From: LMUY01 sp964245495
Lineage (GTDB): Bacteria > Pseudomonadota > Alphaproteobacteria > Acetobacterales > Acetobacteraceae
Assembly (NCBI GenBank): GCA_964245495.1
Contig: CAXTNC010000016.1
Span: forward strand, 1-27,572
Reading direction: 5' to 3'
Length of the DNA: 27,572 nucleotides
The number at the start of each line of letters is the position of its first letter. The first letter of the stretch is position 1. Shown piece by piece: positions 7,444 to 15,557 of the stretch. Made by a program: the position numbers and the translations under genes. Under the pieces are notes generated by a model. That model searched no databases and was not told where the DNA came from. It saw only the letters and a list, made by a program, of their open reading frames with translations.

Positions 7444-10284
7444 ATGACGCCCGCGCACGCCTGGCCCCTGCCCGCCGACCCCGCTGCCGCCGCCATCCTG
7501 CTGGACCGCTTCGCTGGCGCCGGGCAGGCGGAGGCCAGGCTGCTGCGCCGGCCGGAGGCGGTGGCCATGCTGCGCGCGCTGGGCGGCAACAGCCCGTTCC
7601 TGGCGGACTTGGCCGTGCGGGAAAGCCAGGCCGTGCTCCGGCTGTGCCGCGACGGGCCGGGCGCAGTGGTCGCCGCCGCGTTGCGGGAGGTGGCGCGCAG
7701 CCCCGCCGGAGCGGACCGCCCGGCGCTGGCGGCCACCCTGCGCCGGGCCAAGCGCCGGGTGGCGCTGGCTGCTGCCCTCGCCGACATCGGCGAACTGTGG
7801 ACGCTGGAGCAGGTGACGGGCGCGCTGTCCGACCTGGCGGAGGCTGCGCTGGACGCGGCCCTGGCGCACGGCCTGCGCACGGCCCAGGCTCATGGCGCGC
7901 TGCGCCTGCCGCCGGGCCGCCGGTTGCTGGCCGGATGCGGCCTGGCGGTGCTGGGCATGGGCAAGCTGGGCGCGCGCGAGCTGAACTATTCCAGCGATAT
8001 CGACCTCGTCCTGCTCTACGACCCCGCACGCCACCCGTCCCGCAGCGAAGGGCTGGGCGCGGTCTTCACCCGGCTCACGCGGGACCTGTGCACCCTTATG
8101 GAGGCGCGGGACGCGGACGGCTACGTTTTCCGCACCGACCTGCGGCTGCGGCCGGACCCGGGCGCCACCCCGCCCGCCATCGCCCTGCCCGCGGCGCTCG
8201 CCTACTACGAGACGGCCGGGGAGAACTGGGAACGCGCCGCCATGATCAAGGCGCGCCCGGTGGCCGGGGACCGCGCCCTGGGCGAGCGCTTCCTGCGCGA
8301 GATCCGCCCCTTCGTCTGGCGCCGCCACCTGGACTTCGCCGCCGTGGCCGACATCCGCGCCACCAAGCGCCGCATGGACCACCACCACGGCGCCGCCCTG
8401 CGCACCACCGGCAGCCCCCTCGCGCGCGTGGCGGGCCACGACGTGAAGCTGGGCGAGGGCGGCATCCGCGGCGTGGAGTTCGCCGCCCAGACCATGCAGC
8501 TGGTGTGGGGCGGGCGGAACCCGGCGCTGCGCGTGCCCGGCACGCTCGCCGCCCTGGACGCGATGGCGCAGGCCGGCCACCTGCCCCGCGAGGCGGCGGA
8601 CGGCATGGCAACGGCCTACCGCTTCCTGCGCACGGTCGAGCACCGGCTGCAGATGGTGGCGGACCGCCAAACCCACTGCCTGCCGCCCGACCCGGCCGGG
8701 GTGGAACGCTTCGCCCGCTTCATGGGATACGGCGCCGGGGAGGCCTTCGCCGCCGCGCTGCTGGCGCACCTGGAGCGGGTGCGCGGCCTGGACGCGCACC
8801 TGTTCAACCAGGCGGACCCGCCGGAACGGGCCACCACTTTGGACAGCCTGCGCGCGGACGGGTTCACCGAGCCGGAAAGGGTCCTTGCCGCCATCCAGTC
8901 CTGGCGCGCCGGCCTGCCGCGCATGTTCCGTTCCGAACGGGCGCGCGCGCTGCTGGAACAGGTGCTGCCCGGCCTGCTGCGCGCATTGGCCGCGCAGCGC
9001 CAGCCGGACGCCGCGTTCACCCGCGCGGACATGCTGCTGAACCGGCTGCCCGCCGGGGTGCAGCTGCTGTCCCTGCTGCACCGCCAGCCCGTGCTGCTCG
9101 ACCGCATCGCCTCCGTGCTGGGGGCGGCCCCGTCCCTGGCGGACCACCTGGCGGAGGCGCCGGCGGCGCTGGAGGGCCTGCTCGCGCCGGACGATGCCTG
9201 CCTGGACCCGGCGGCGCTGCTGCGCGGCCAGCTGGCGGACGCCCGCGCCCTGGACGACGCGGCAGCCATCGTGCGCCGGACGGTGCGGGGGGAGGAGTTC
9301 CGCCTCGCGGTGGCGCAGATGGAGGGCCGCATGGACGCCGACGCCGCCGGGCTGGCCCGCACGGCGCTGGCGGACGCCGCCCTCGGCGTGCTGCTGCCCC
9401 GCGTGCTGGCCGATCACGCGGCGCGGTACGGCGCCGTGCCGGGCGGCGGGCTGGCGGTGGTACTGCTGGGCAAGGCCGGCGGGCGGGAGATGATGGCCGG
9501 GTCCGACCTGGACCTCATGCTGGTCTATGACCACGCACCGGACGCGGCGGAAAGCGACGGTTCGCGCCGCCTGCCGGTCAGCCAGTACTACATCAGGGCC
9601 GCCCATGCCGTGGTGGCGGCCCTGACCGCGCCAGGAGCGGATGGCGCCTTGTATGCCGTGGACATGCGGCTGCGTCCGTCCGGCAACAAAGGCCCGGTCG
9701 CGGTCAGCCTCGCCTCGTTCCGGCGCTACCACGCGGCTGAGGCCTGGACCTGGGAGCGCATGGCGCTGACCCGGGCGCGCGTGGTGGCCGGCCCGCCCGC
9801 GCTGTGCCGCGGCCTGGAGGCCGCGATCACCCAGGCCATCGCCGCCGCCGACCCGGCGCGGGTTCGCCCGGACGCCGCGGCCATGCGGGCGCGCACCCTG
9901 CGCGAGCTGCCGCCGCACGGCCCGTGGGACGTGAAGCTGATGCCGGGCGGCCAGGTGGAGGTGGAGTTCATCGTGCAAACGGCGCTGCTGCTGCACCCGG
10001 CCGCGCTGCCCGCGCAAGGGGTCCGAACGGCCGTCGCCCGGCTGGCCGCGCTCGGCGTCCTGGACGCGGCCGACCAGGCGGTGCTGGTCGCGGCGGACCG
10101 GCTGTGGCGCACCGTGCAGGGCCTGCTGCGCATCACCGCGGGGCCGCGCCCGCCGGACGCGCTGCCGGAGGCGCTGCTGGCCGTCACCGGCGATGGCGGC
10201 GAAGCCGCGTTCCGCGCCAGGATGCAGGCGATGGCGGCACGGGTCCGCGCGGTGTTCGAGGCGCGGGTGGGGGCGGTCGGATGA
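7444..10284 (+). CDS. glnE: Bifunctional glutamine synthetase adenylyltransferase/adenylyl-removing enzyme GlnE
   Basis: 946 residues, the normal size. GlnE attaches AMP to a tyrosine of glutamine synthetase and removes it, tuning ammonia assimilation according to PII state and glutamine. Two nucleotidyltransferase domains are visible: the N-terminal deadenylylating one with GMGKLGARELNYSSDIDL near residues 170-190, and the C-terminal adenylylating one with LGKAGGREMMAGSDLDL near 674-690. Each is followed by its arginine/aspartate strand (YVFRTDLRLRPDPGA; YAVDMRLRPSGNKG) and a GlnD/PII-uridylyl-type helical domain (DVKLGEGGIRGVEF; DVKLMPGGQVEVEF). I prefer ATG 7444, with AGGGG just upstream, over the in-frame GTG at 7435. 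It diverges from the AsmA-type gene by only 38 bp, and its TGA overlaps the ATG of the next gene. Confidence 0.97.
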   Translation: MTPAHAWPLPADPAAAAILLDRFAGAGQAEARLLRRPEAVAMLRALGGNSPFLADLAVRESQAVLRLCRDGPGAVVAAALREVARSPAGADRPALAATLRRAKRRVALAAALADIGELWTLEQVTGALSDLAEAALDAALAHGLRTAQAHGALRLPPGRRLLAGCGLAVLGMGKLGARELNYSSDIDLVLLYDPARHPSRSEGLGAVFTRLTRDLCTLMEARDADGYVFRTDLRLRPDPGATPPAIALPAALAYYETAGENWERAAMIKARPVAGDRALGERFLREIRPFVWRRHLDFAAVADIRATKRRMDHHHGAALRTTGSPLARVAGHDVKLGEGGIRGVEFAAQTMQLVWGGRNPALRVPGTLAALDAMAQAGHLPREAADGMATAYRFLRTVEHRLQMVADRQTHCLPPDPAGVERFARFMGYGAGEAFAAALLAHLERVRGLDAHLFNQADPPERATTLDSLRADGFTEPERVLAAIQSWRAGLPRMFRSERARALLEQVLPGLLRALAAQRQPDAAFTRADMLLNRLPAGVQLLSLLHRQPVLLDRIASVLGAAPSLADHLAEAPAALEGLLAPDDACLDPAALLRGQLADARALDDAAAIVRRTVRGEEFRLAVAQMEGRMDADAAGLARTALADAALGVLLPRVLADHAARYGAVPGGGLAVVLLGKAGGREMMAGSDLDLMLVYDHAPDAAESDGSRRLPVSQYYIRAAHAVVAALTAPGADGALYAVDMRLRPSGNKGPVAVSLASFRRYHAAEAWTWERMALTRARVVAGPPALCRGLEAAITQAIAAADPARVRPDAAAMRARTLRELPPHGPWDVKLMPGGQVEVEFIVQTALLLHPAALPAQGVRTAVARLAALGVLDAADQAVLVAADRLWRTVQGLLRITAGPRPPDALPEALLAVTGDGGEAAFRARMQAMAARVRAVFEARVGAVG

Positions 10285-10748
10285 GCGTGGCGGCAGGCGA
10301 CAAGGCGCCGGAGTTCACCTTGCCCGCCAGCGGCGGCCGCAGCGTCAGCAGCGCGGAGCTGCGGGGGCGCCCGTACCTGCTGTATTTCTATCCCAAGGCG
10401 GACACCCCCGGCTGCACCGTCCAGGCCGCCGGCATGGAGGAGGCGCTGCCCGGGCTGGAGGGCATGACCGTGATCGCGGTAAGCCCGGACCCGATGGGGG
10501 CGACCGACAAGTTCGCCGCCAAGCACGGCCTGACCTTCCCCCTGGCGAGCGGCGCGGACCACGCGGTGGCCGAGGCCTGGGGCACGTGGGTGGGGAAAAG
10601 CATGCATGGCAAGACATGCATGGGGATGGAACGCACCTCCTTCCTGGTGGACGGCGACGGGGTGGTGCGGCAGGTATGGCGCAAGGTGAAGCCGGCGGAG
10701 CACGCGGCGCAGGTGCGACGGGCGGCAGAAGGGCTGCACCGTCCATAG
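10281..10748 (+). CDS. bcp: PrxQ/Bcp-type peroxiredoxin without the usual resolving cysteine
   Basis: 155 residues, typical of the PrxQ/BCP subfamily, which reduces hydrogen peroxide and organic hydroperoxides in the cytoplasm. The fold markers APEFTLPASGG, YFYPKADTPGCT and ERTSFLVDGDGVV are present. The peroxidatic cysteine is Cys45 in the PGCT motif. In most PrxQ proteins a resolving cysteine lies five residues later (PGCTxxAC); here the sequence reads PGCTVQAAG, so it is missing. The only other cysteine is Cys113 (GKTCMGMER), a position that is usually not cysteine. The enzyme may therefore work as a 1-Cys peroxiredoxin or use Cys113. The ATG overlaps the glnE stop as ATGA, implying translational coupling; a functional link with nitrogen control is not obvious. 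Confidence 0.93.
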   Translation: MSVAAGDKAPEFTLPASGGRSVSSAELRGRPYLLYFYPKADTPGCTVQAAGMEEALPGLEGMTVIAVSPDPMGATDKFAAKHGLTFPLASGADHAVAEAWGTWVGKSMHGKTCMGMERTSFLVDGDGVVRQVWRKVKPAEHAAQVRRAAEGLHRP

Positions 10749-10836
10749 CGCCGTGGAAACCCGCGCAAGAGCGCAAAGCCCGGCGCGACCTGGCGGACAA
10801 AGGTGTTGCCTAACCAACTGACAACGGAATCGTTTC

Positions 10837-13479
10837 ATGACCCCAGCCGACATGCAGCGGGACGCTGGCCCCGCCCTGGCCCCCCGCGCCGTGCGCCTCG
10901 CCGACTATCGCGCGCCAGACTACCTGATCGACCAGGTGGAACTCGACTTCGCGCTCGACCCGGCAGCGACGGTGGTTGCCTCCCGCCTCGCCGTGCGCCG
11001 CAACCCCGCAGGACAAGGCGGCCCCTTGCTGCTGGACGGCGAACAACTGGAGCTGCTCTCCGTGGCGCTGGACGGCGCGGCGCTGGGGCCGGACCGCTAC
11101 AGCCAAACCGACGACGCGCTCGCCATCCCTGACGTGCCGGACGCGTTCACGCTGGAGGTCGCCGTGCGCATCTCGCCGCAGGACAACACGGAGCTGTCCG
11201 GGCTGTACCTTTCCGGCGGCAACTTCTTCACCCAGTGCGAGGCGGAGGGCTTCCGCCGCATCACCTATTTCCCGGACCGCCCGGACGTGATGGCGCGCTA
11301 CACGGTGACGCTGCACGCCGACGCCGCCGCCTGCCCGGTGCTGCTGTCCAACGGCAACCCGGACGGCGCCGGCGAGGCGGACGGGCGGCGCTGGGCGCGC
11401 TGGGTCGATCCGCATCCCAAGCCGGCCTACCTGTTCGCCGTGGTGGCGGGGGACCTGGTGGCCGTCACCGACAGCTTCACCACCCGCTCCGGCCGCCCGG
11501 TGGCGCTCGGCATCCACGTGCGCCGCGGCGACGAGGGCAGCTGCGGCCACGCGATGCGCTCGCTCAAGCTGAGCATGGCGTGGGACGAGGCGGCGTGGGG
11601 CCTCGAATACGACCTGGACGTGTTCAACATCGCCGCCGTGTCCGACTTCAACATGGGCGCCATGGAGAACAAGGGCCTCAACGTGTTCAACACGAAGTAC
11701 GTGCTGGCGCGTCCGGACACGGCGACGGACGGCGACTACCAGGGCGTCGAAAGCGTGATCGCCCACGAGTACTTCCACAACTGGACCGGCAACCGCATCA
11801 CCTGCCGCGACTGGTTCCAGCTCTCGCTCAAGGAGGGCCTGACGGTGTTCCGCGACCAGGAGTTCTCCGCCGACCAGGGCAGCCGCGCGGTCAAGCGCAT
11901 CGGCGACGTGGCCGGGCTGCGGGCGGGGCAGTTCCCGGAGGACGCCGGGCCGCTGGCGCACCCGGTCCGCCCGGAAAGCTACATCGAGATCAACAACTTC
12001 TACACCGCGACCGTTTACCAGAAGGGCGCGGAGCTGGTGCGGATGATCCAGACGGTCATCGGCGCGCCGGCGTTCCGGCGCGGCATGGACCTGTACGTCG
12101 CGCGCCACGACAACCAGGCGGTGACGATCGAGGACTTCGTGGCGGCGATGCAGGACGCCTCCGGCACGGACCTGACCCATTTCAAGCTCTGGTACAGCAC
12201 GCCGGGCACGCCGGAGGTCGCCGTGGCCGAGGACTACGACCCGGCGGCGCGGCGCTACACGCTCACCCTTCGCCAGAGCCTGCCGAAGCTGCCGGGCCAT
12301 GCGCCGCTGGTCATCCCGGTCGCCATGGGCCTGCTGGCGCCGGACGGCGCCCCCTTGCCGACCCGGCTTGACGGCGAAGCGGGAGCGCAGGACGGCACGC
12401 GCACCCTGCTCCTCACGCAGGCCGAGCAGAGCTTCACGTTCCTCGACGTGCCCGCCCGCCCGGCGCCCTCGCTGCTGCGCGGCTTCTCGGCGCCGGTGAA
12501 GCTGTCCGGCCTGGCTCCGGCGCAGCTCCGCTTCCTGGCGACCCATGACTCCGATCCGTTCGTGCGCTGGGATTGCGGGCAGCAATACGCAGCCGGCGCG
12601 CTCCTGGGCATGGTGGCCGCCGGCGGCACGGGGCCGCTCGACCCCGGGGTCATCGAGGCCGCCGCGGCCACCCTGGCCGGCGCGGATGCCGACCCAGCCT
12701 TCGCCGCCGCTGCGCTGGCCCTGCCCAGCGAGGCGTTCCTCGGCGACCAGATGGCGGTCGTGGATGTCGATGGCATCCACGCCGCCCGCCAGGCAGCCCG
12801 CCGCGCCCTGGGCCATGCGCTTGAAGGCCGGTTGCAGGACGCCTGCAGCCGGCTGGCCGCCTTGGATGAGACTGGCATCGACATGGCGGCGATGGGCCGG
12901 CGCTCGCTGAAGAACGCCTGCCTTGCCCTGCTGGCCGCCGCCGATGCCCCGGGCGCCGTGGGGCTGGTCCATGCGCAGTTCCAGGCAGCGCGCGGCATGA
13001 CGGACGTGCTCGCCGCGCTTGGCATCCTGGCGCAGACCCGGACTCCGGAACGCGATGCGGCGCTGGCCGCCTTCCACGCCCGGTGGCGGCATGACGGCCT
13101 CGTGCTCGACAAATGGTTCGCCATCCAGGCCGGCTCCGCTGCACCGGGCACGCTTGCGGCGGTGCAGGCGCTGGCGCGGCACCCGGACTTCGAGTGGGGC
13201 AACCCCAACCGGGTGCGCGCGCTGGTGGGCAGCTTCGCCGCGAACCGTGCGCAGTTCCATGCCGCGTCCGGCGCCGGCTACGCGTTCCTGGCCGACACGG
13301 TCCTGGCGCTCGACCCGCGCAACAGCCAGGTCGCGGCGCGGATGGTGACGCCGCTCGGCGCCTGGCGGCGCTATGGTTCCGGCAGGCAGGCGAGGATGCA
13401 GGCTGAGCTGCGCCGCATCCGCGACGCGCCGGGCCTCAGCCGCGGCACGTTCGAGATGGCCTCGCGCAGCCTCGGATGA
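10837..13479 (+). CDS. pepN: Aminopeptidase N (M1 family zinc metallopeptidase)
   Basis: 880 residues, the length of E. coli-type PepN. It removes N-terminal residues from peptides in the cytoplasm during protein turnover. The M1 signature is complete: substrate-binding GAMEN near residues 272-276, zinc ligands in HEYFH (His310, His314, catalytic Glu311) and Glu333 exactly 18 residues on (LKEGLTVFRDQEF). The catalytic tyrosine region NFYTATVYQKGAELVRM follows. The Ig-like and helical C-terminal parts (PLGAWRRY near the end) also fit. The start at 10837 has a modest GGAA upstream; Met6 would be an alternative. The gap to the peroxiredoxin stop is 88 bp, so it may be transcribed alone or as a downstream part of the glnE unit. 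Confidence 0.97.
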   Translation: MTPADMQRDAGPALAPRAVRLADYRAPDYLIDQVELDFALDPAATVVASRLAVRRNPAGQGGPLLLDGEQLELLSVALDGAALGPDRYSQTDDALAIPDVPDAFTLEVAVRISPQDNTELSGLYLSGGNFFTQCEAEGFRRITYFPDRPDVMARYTVTLHADAAACPVLLSNGNPDGAGEADGRRWARWVDPHPKPAYLFAVVAGDLVAVTDSFTTRSGRPVALGIHVRRGDEGSCGHAMRSLKLSMAWDEAAWGLEYDLDVFNIAAVSDFNMGAMENKGLNVFNTKYVLARPDTATDGDYQGVESVIAHEYFHNWTGNRITCRDWFQLSLKEGLTVFRDQEFSADQGSRAVKRIGDVAGLRAGQFPEDAGPLAHPVRPESYIEINNFYTATVYQKGAELVRMIQTVIGAPAFRRGMDLYVARHDNQAVTIEDFVAAMQDASGTDLTHFKLWYSTPGTPEVAVAEDYDPAARRYTLTLRQSLPKLPGHAPLVIPVAMGLLAPDGAPLPTRLDGEAGAQDGTRTLLLTQAEQSFTFLDVPARPAPSLLRGFSAPVKLSGLAPAQLRFLATHDSDPFVRWDCGQQYAAGALLGMVAAGGTGPLDPGVIEAAAATLAGADADPAFAAAALALPSEAFLGDQMAVVDVDGIHAARQAARRALGHALEGRLQDACSRLAALDETGIDMAAMGRRSLKNACLALLAAADAPGAVGLVHAQFQAARGMTDVLAALGILAQTRTPERDAALAAFHARWRHDGLVLDKWFAIQAGSAAPGTLAAVQALARHPDFEWGNPNRVRALVGSFAANRAQFHAASGAGYAFLADTVLALDPRNSQVAARMVTPLGAWRRYGSGRQARMQAELRRIRDAPGLSRGTFEMASRSLG

Positions 13480-13778
13480 CACGGCCAGCCAGGCTTGCCC
13501 GGGTCCTGCCCGTTGATGGCCGCTGGCCCGCAAGCCAGGCCTTCCCAGGCGACGGGCACGCAAGCAGGCATGTCTCGCAGCGACCTCACATGCCGCTGCC
13601 CTCGATGCATTGATGCGGACGCCCGCAGGATGCACAAGGCGCAGCCTTATTTCTGTCATGCGGGCCGGGCACAAGGGCTGGCCGCCATCGGCGGAGCATC
13701 GCGGCGGCGGCTGCAGGGTGGTGAACTCGGCTTCAGCCCATGCGGTTGTCGACTCGATGATCAAGGAGACGCGACGCC
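13480..13778. other. Intergenic stretch between pepN and the small Trp-rich gene
   Basis: 299 bp without a convincing gene. Just after the pepN stop an imperfect inverted repeat pairs 13488-13498 (GCCAGGCTTGC) with 13530-13540 (GCAAGCCAGGC) with one mismatch across a 31-base loop; it could form a weak hairpin but has no U-tract and is not called a terminator. Reading frames across the stretch have poorer third-position GC than the flanking genes and no ribosome site, so I regard them as chance. The 3' end (13764-13770, AAGGAGA) is the ribosome site of the next gene. Confidence 0.5.
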
Positions 13779-14042
13779 ATGCCTGACCTCATGTCCTGGG
13801 ACGGCCGTCCCGACGACCCTGAGCGGACCGCCTGGCACTGGGTCGAGGACGCGGACGGCTTGCGGCCGTTGCTGTGGCGGGGCGACGACTGGCCGGAGGC
13901 GATGGACCGCGACGAATGGCAGGATGGTTTTGCCGTGCTCAGCGCAAGGGACTTGAGGCGGGCGCAGTATCACGGCCCGGTCGTCGTTCCCCCCCGGATC
14001 GCGGCGCTGATCCGCCACCGCCTGCTCGGCGCCGTGACATGA
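13779..14042 (+). CDS. Small acidic Trp-rich hypothetical protein
   Basis: 87 residues, not recognised. The ATG at 13779 follows AAGGAGA with an eight-base gap, one of the best ribosome sites in the window, which supports real translation. The protein is acidic in its first two thirds and has six tryptophans in the first 48 residues (SWDG, AWHW, LWRG, DWPE, EWQD), ending with a basic, hydrophobic tail (PPRIAALIRHRLLG). No signal peptide, membrane helix or cysteine is present, so a cytoplasmic product is expected. It is flanked by a 299-bp gap and the 298-bp regulatory stretch in front of the desaturase, so it is probably its own transcription unit. Confidence 0.65.
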   Translation: MPDLMSWDGRPDDPERTAWHWVEDADGLRPLLWRGDDWPEAMDRDEWQDGFAVLSARDLRRAQYHGPVVVPPRIAALIRHRLLGAVT

Positions 14043-14340
14043 CTGCCGGGTGATTTTCACGGCACGCCGGTGGACAGTTGTTTCGCGCTGTTTCACCCAA
14101 TCGAACGCTGTTTGTTGCAGTATTCAGCTTGCAATCCGCATCCTCGGAAGTCCTAACGTGACCGAACCGTTACACATCCGTTGGACGTTAATAAAACGTT
14201 AAATATGGATATTGCCGGCTATATTTTGTAACTGCGGATGTCAGCCCGATTATCTGCACTCCAAGGCTGCGACATGATCTCGTACTGTGTCGGCAGCAGC
14301 ACCGCATCGCGCGGGAAGTTGCACCCTCAGGAGAGCAAGC
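14043..14340 (+). promoter_or_regulatory. AT-rich regulatory region upstream of the desaturase gene
   Basis: 298 bp without a gene, by eye the most AT-rich stretch in the window, centred on 14160-14230. It contains two copies of CGCTGTTT at 14086-14093 and 14106-14113, start-to-start distance 20 bp, then a CtrA-like site at 14187-14202 listed separately. A possible promoter uses TTGGAC (14181-14186) and TATGGA (14204-14209) with a 17-base spacer, but the second hexamer is weak. GGAGA at 14330-14334 is the ribosome site for ATG 14341. The concentration of AT-rich repeated elements suggests real regulation; the exact promoter is uncertain. Confidence 0.55.
14187..14202 (-). promoter_or_regulatory. 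CtrA-type binding site, TTAA-N7-TTAAC
   Basis: Read on the minus strand this 16-base segment is TTAACGTTTTATTAAC, an exact match to TTAA-N7-TTAAC, the box bound by the alphaproteobacterial response regulator CtrA. The plus strand also reads TTAA-N7-TTAA because the site is nearly symmetric, and ACGTTAA occurs twice 11 bp apart (14185 and 14196). It ends 138 bp before the desaturase ATG and overlaps the possible -35/-10 spacer. The match is seen directly; binding by CtrA is inferred. Confidence 0.5.
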
Positions 14341-15513
14341 ATGACTTTCTGGTTTCCCAACCCCGTCCCTGCCGAAGCAGGGAAATCGACCACGGCCATG
14401 CTGGCCGCAAATCCGCGGCTGGCCATGCATGAGCGGCTGCCGGGCTGGATGCAGCCCTTCCTGACCTGGCTGACTGCTCAGCCCGCGCCAGACGAGCAGC
14501 GCCGGGAGCGCTCGCCGTCACGGTACGTTGCGGCTGCCCTGCTGCAAGTCTCGCTGGGCGCCGCCCTCAGCATCGCGGCGCTGCATCTCTGTCCCGTTCT
14601 GGTGCCGTTCGGCATGTTGCTGACCACCGCCGGCATGGGCTTGCTGCAGGTCGTCGTGTTCCACCACTGCTCCCATGGCACCGTGTTCAAGAACCGGGAA
14701 ACCAACGTGCGGGTCGGGCGGCTCGTCTCCGCCATCCTGCTGTTCAAGCACTTCGACAGCTACAAGCACGAGCACATGCTGCACCACAGCAACAACAAGC
14801 TGCTGACAGAGGAAGACGAGTTCGCCGACTTCGTCTTCAACACGTGCGAGCTTGAGGCTGGCGTGGCGCTGCCGGTGCTGCGGCGCCGGGTGCTGCTGGG
14901 GCTGGTGTCGCCCTCGTTCCATGTCCGCTTCCTCGTGCGGCGCATGCAGGCGGCTTGGCGGTCGGAGGATCGGCGGCACAACCTGATCGGCATGGCGAGC
15001 TGGGGCGTGCTGGCCCTGCTGGCGCTGGCGACTGGGCAGTGGCTCGGCTTCGTGCTGGCGTGGATCGTCCCGGCCACCGTGCTGCTGCAGGCCGCGACGG
15101 TCGGGCGCATCCTGTGCGAGCACAGCTTTCCCGACATCGAGATCATCGCGGCCCGCGGGCGCGACCTGACCTGCCACGCGACCTCCGGCGTGTTCCCTGG
15201 CGTGATGCCCCCGTCGTCGCCGGCCAAGTCGGCGCCGGGCGCACTGGCTTGGCTGGGCTGGTGGGCCAACATGCTCACCGTGCAGATGTTCGCAAGGATC
15301 GTCGTGCTGGTCGGCGACGCGCCTTGCCATGACTACCATCACCGCAAGCCGGCCAGCCGGCGTTGGACGAACTACATCCACGCGCGCCACGACGACAAGG
15401 AGGCTGGTTCCAAGACGTTCCAGGCCGGCTACTCCGAAACCTGGGGATTGTTCAGGGCCGTTGACGCGACCTTGGCCAGCCTGTCGCGCCTGCCGCCCGG
15501 CACGCCGTTCTGA
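14341..15513 (+). CDS. Membrane fatty-acid desaturase family protein
   Basis: 390 residues from ATG 14341, chosen because GGAGA lies six bases upstream; an upstream in-frame ATG at 14287 has no such site. Three histidine clusters of the membrane-bound di-iron desaturase/hydroxylase family are present and well spaced: H108-H109-C-S-H112, H145-M-L-H148-H149 and H330-D-Y-H333-H334. Hydrophobic spans lie at about 65-100 (ISLGAALSIAALHLCPVLVPFG region) and 220-260, as expected for a four-helix inner-membrane enzyme with the iron site on the cytoplasmic face. Such enzymes use O2 and electrons from a ferredoxin or cytochrome b5 to desaturate or hydroxylate acyl chains; the substrate here is unknown. 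No redox partner gene is adjacent. It converges with the pseudo-kinase gene at a shared hairpin terminator. Confidence 0.85.
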   Translation: MTFWFPNPVPAEAGKSTTAMLAANPRLAMHERLPGWMQPFLTWLTAQPAPDEQRRERSPSRYVAAALLQVSLGAALSIAALHLCPVLVPFGMLLTTAGMGLLQVVVFHHCSHGTVFKNRETNVRVGRLVSAILLFKHFDSYKHEHMLHHSNNKLLTEEDEFADFVFNTCELEAGVALPVLRRRVLLGLVSPSFHVRFLVRRMQAAWRSEDRRHNLIGMASWGVLALLALATGQWLGFVLAWIVPATVLLQAATVGRILCEHSFPDIEIIAARGRDLTCHATSGVFPGVMPPSSPAKSAPGALAWLGWWANMLTVQMFARIVVLVGDAPCHDYHHRKPASRRWTNYIHARHDDKEAGSKTFQAGYSETWGLFRAVDATLASLSRLPPGTPF

Positions 15514-15528
15514 CGCCGGGCCGCCCTT

Positions 15529-15556
15529 CCCGCCTTGGGGTCCAGTCCAAGGCGGG
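15529..15556. terminator. Bidirectional hairpin terminator between desaturase and pseudo-kinase genes
   Basis: A perfect 10-bp inverted repeat, CCCGCCTTGG (15529-15538) and CCAAGGCGGG (15547-15556), encloses an 8-base loop. It lies in the 44-bp gap between two convergent stop codons (15513 and 15558-15560), the expected place for a shared terminator. There is no U-tract on either side, which is common in very GC-rich genomes. Confidence 0.75.
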
Positions 15557-15557
15557 G

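Noticed and set aside
13488..13540. Possible terminator after pepN
   Set aside because: The stem is imperfect, the loop is 31 bases and there is no U-tract, so it is only mentioned with the intergenic stretch.
10810..13764. Long minus-strand frame (984 codons) opposite pepN
   Set aside because: pepN has all catalytic motifs; the antisense frame has none and lacks a ribosome site.
13495..13956. Cys-containing plus-strand frame downstream of pepN
   Set aside because: Third-position GC is lower than in the real genes, there is no ribosome site, and it overlaps the better supported gene at 13779.
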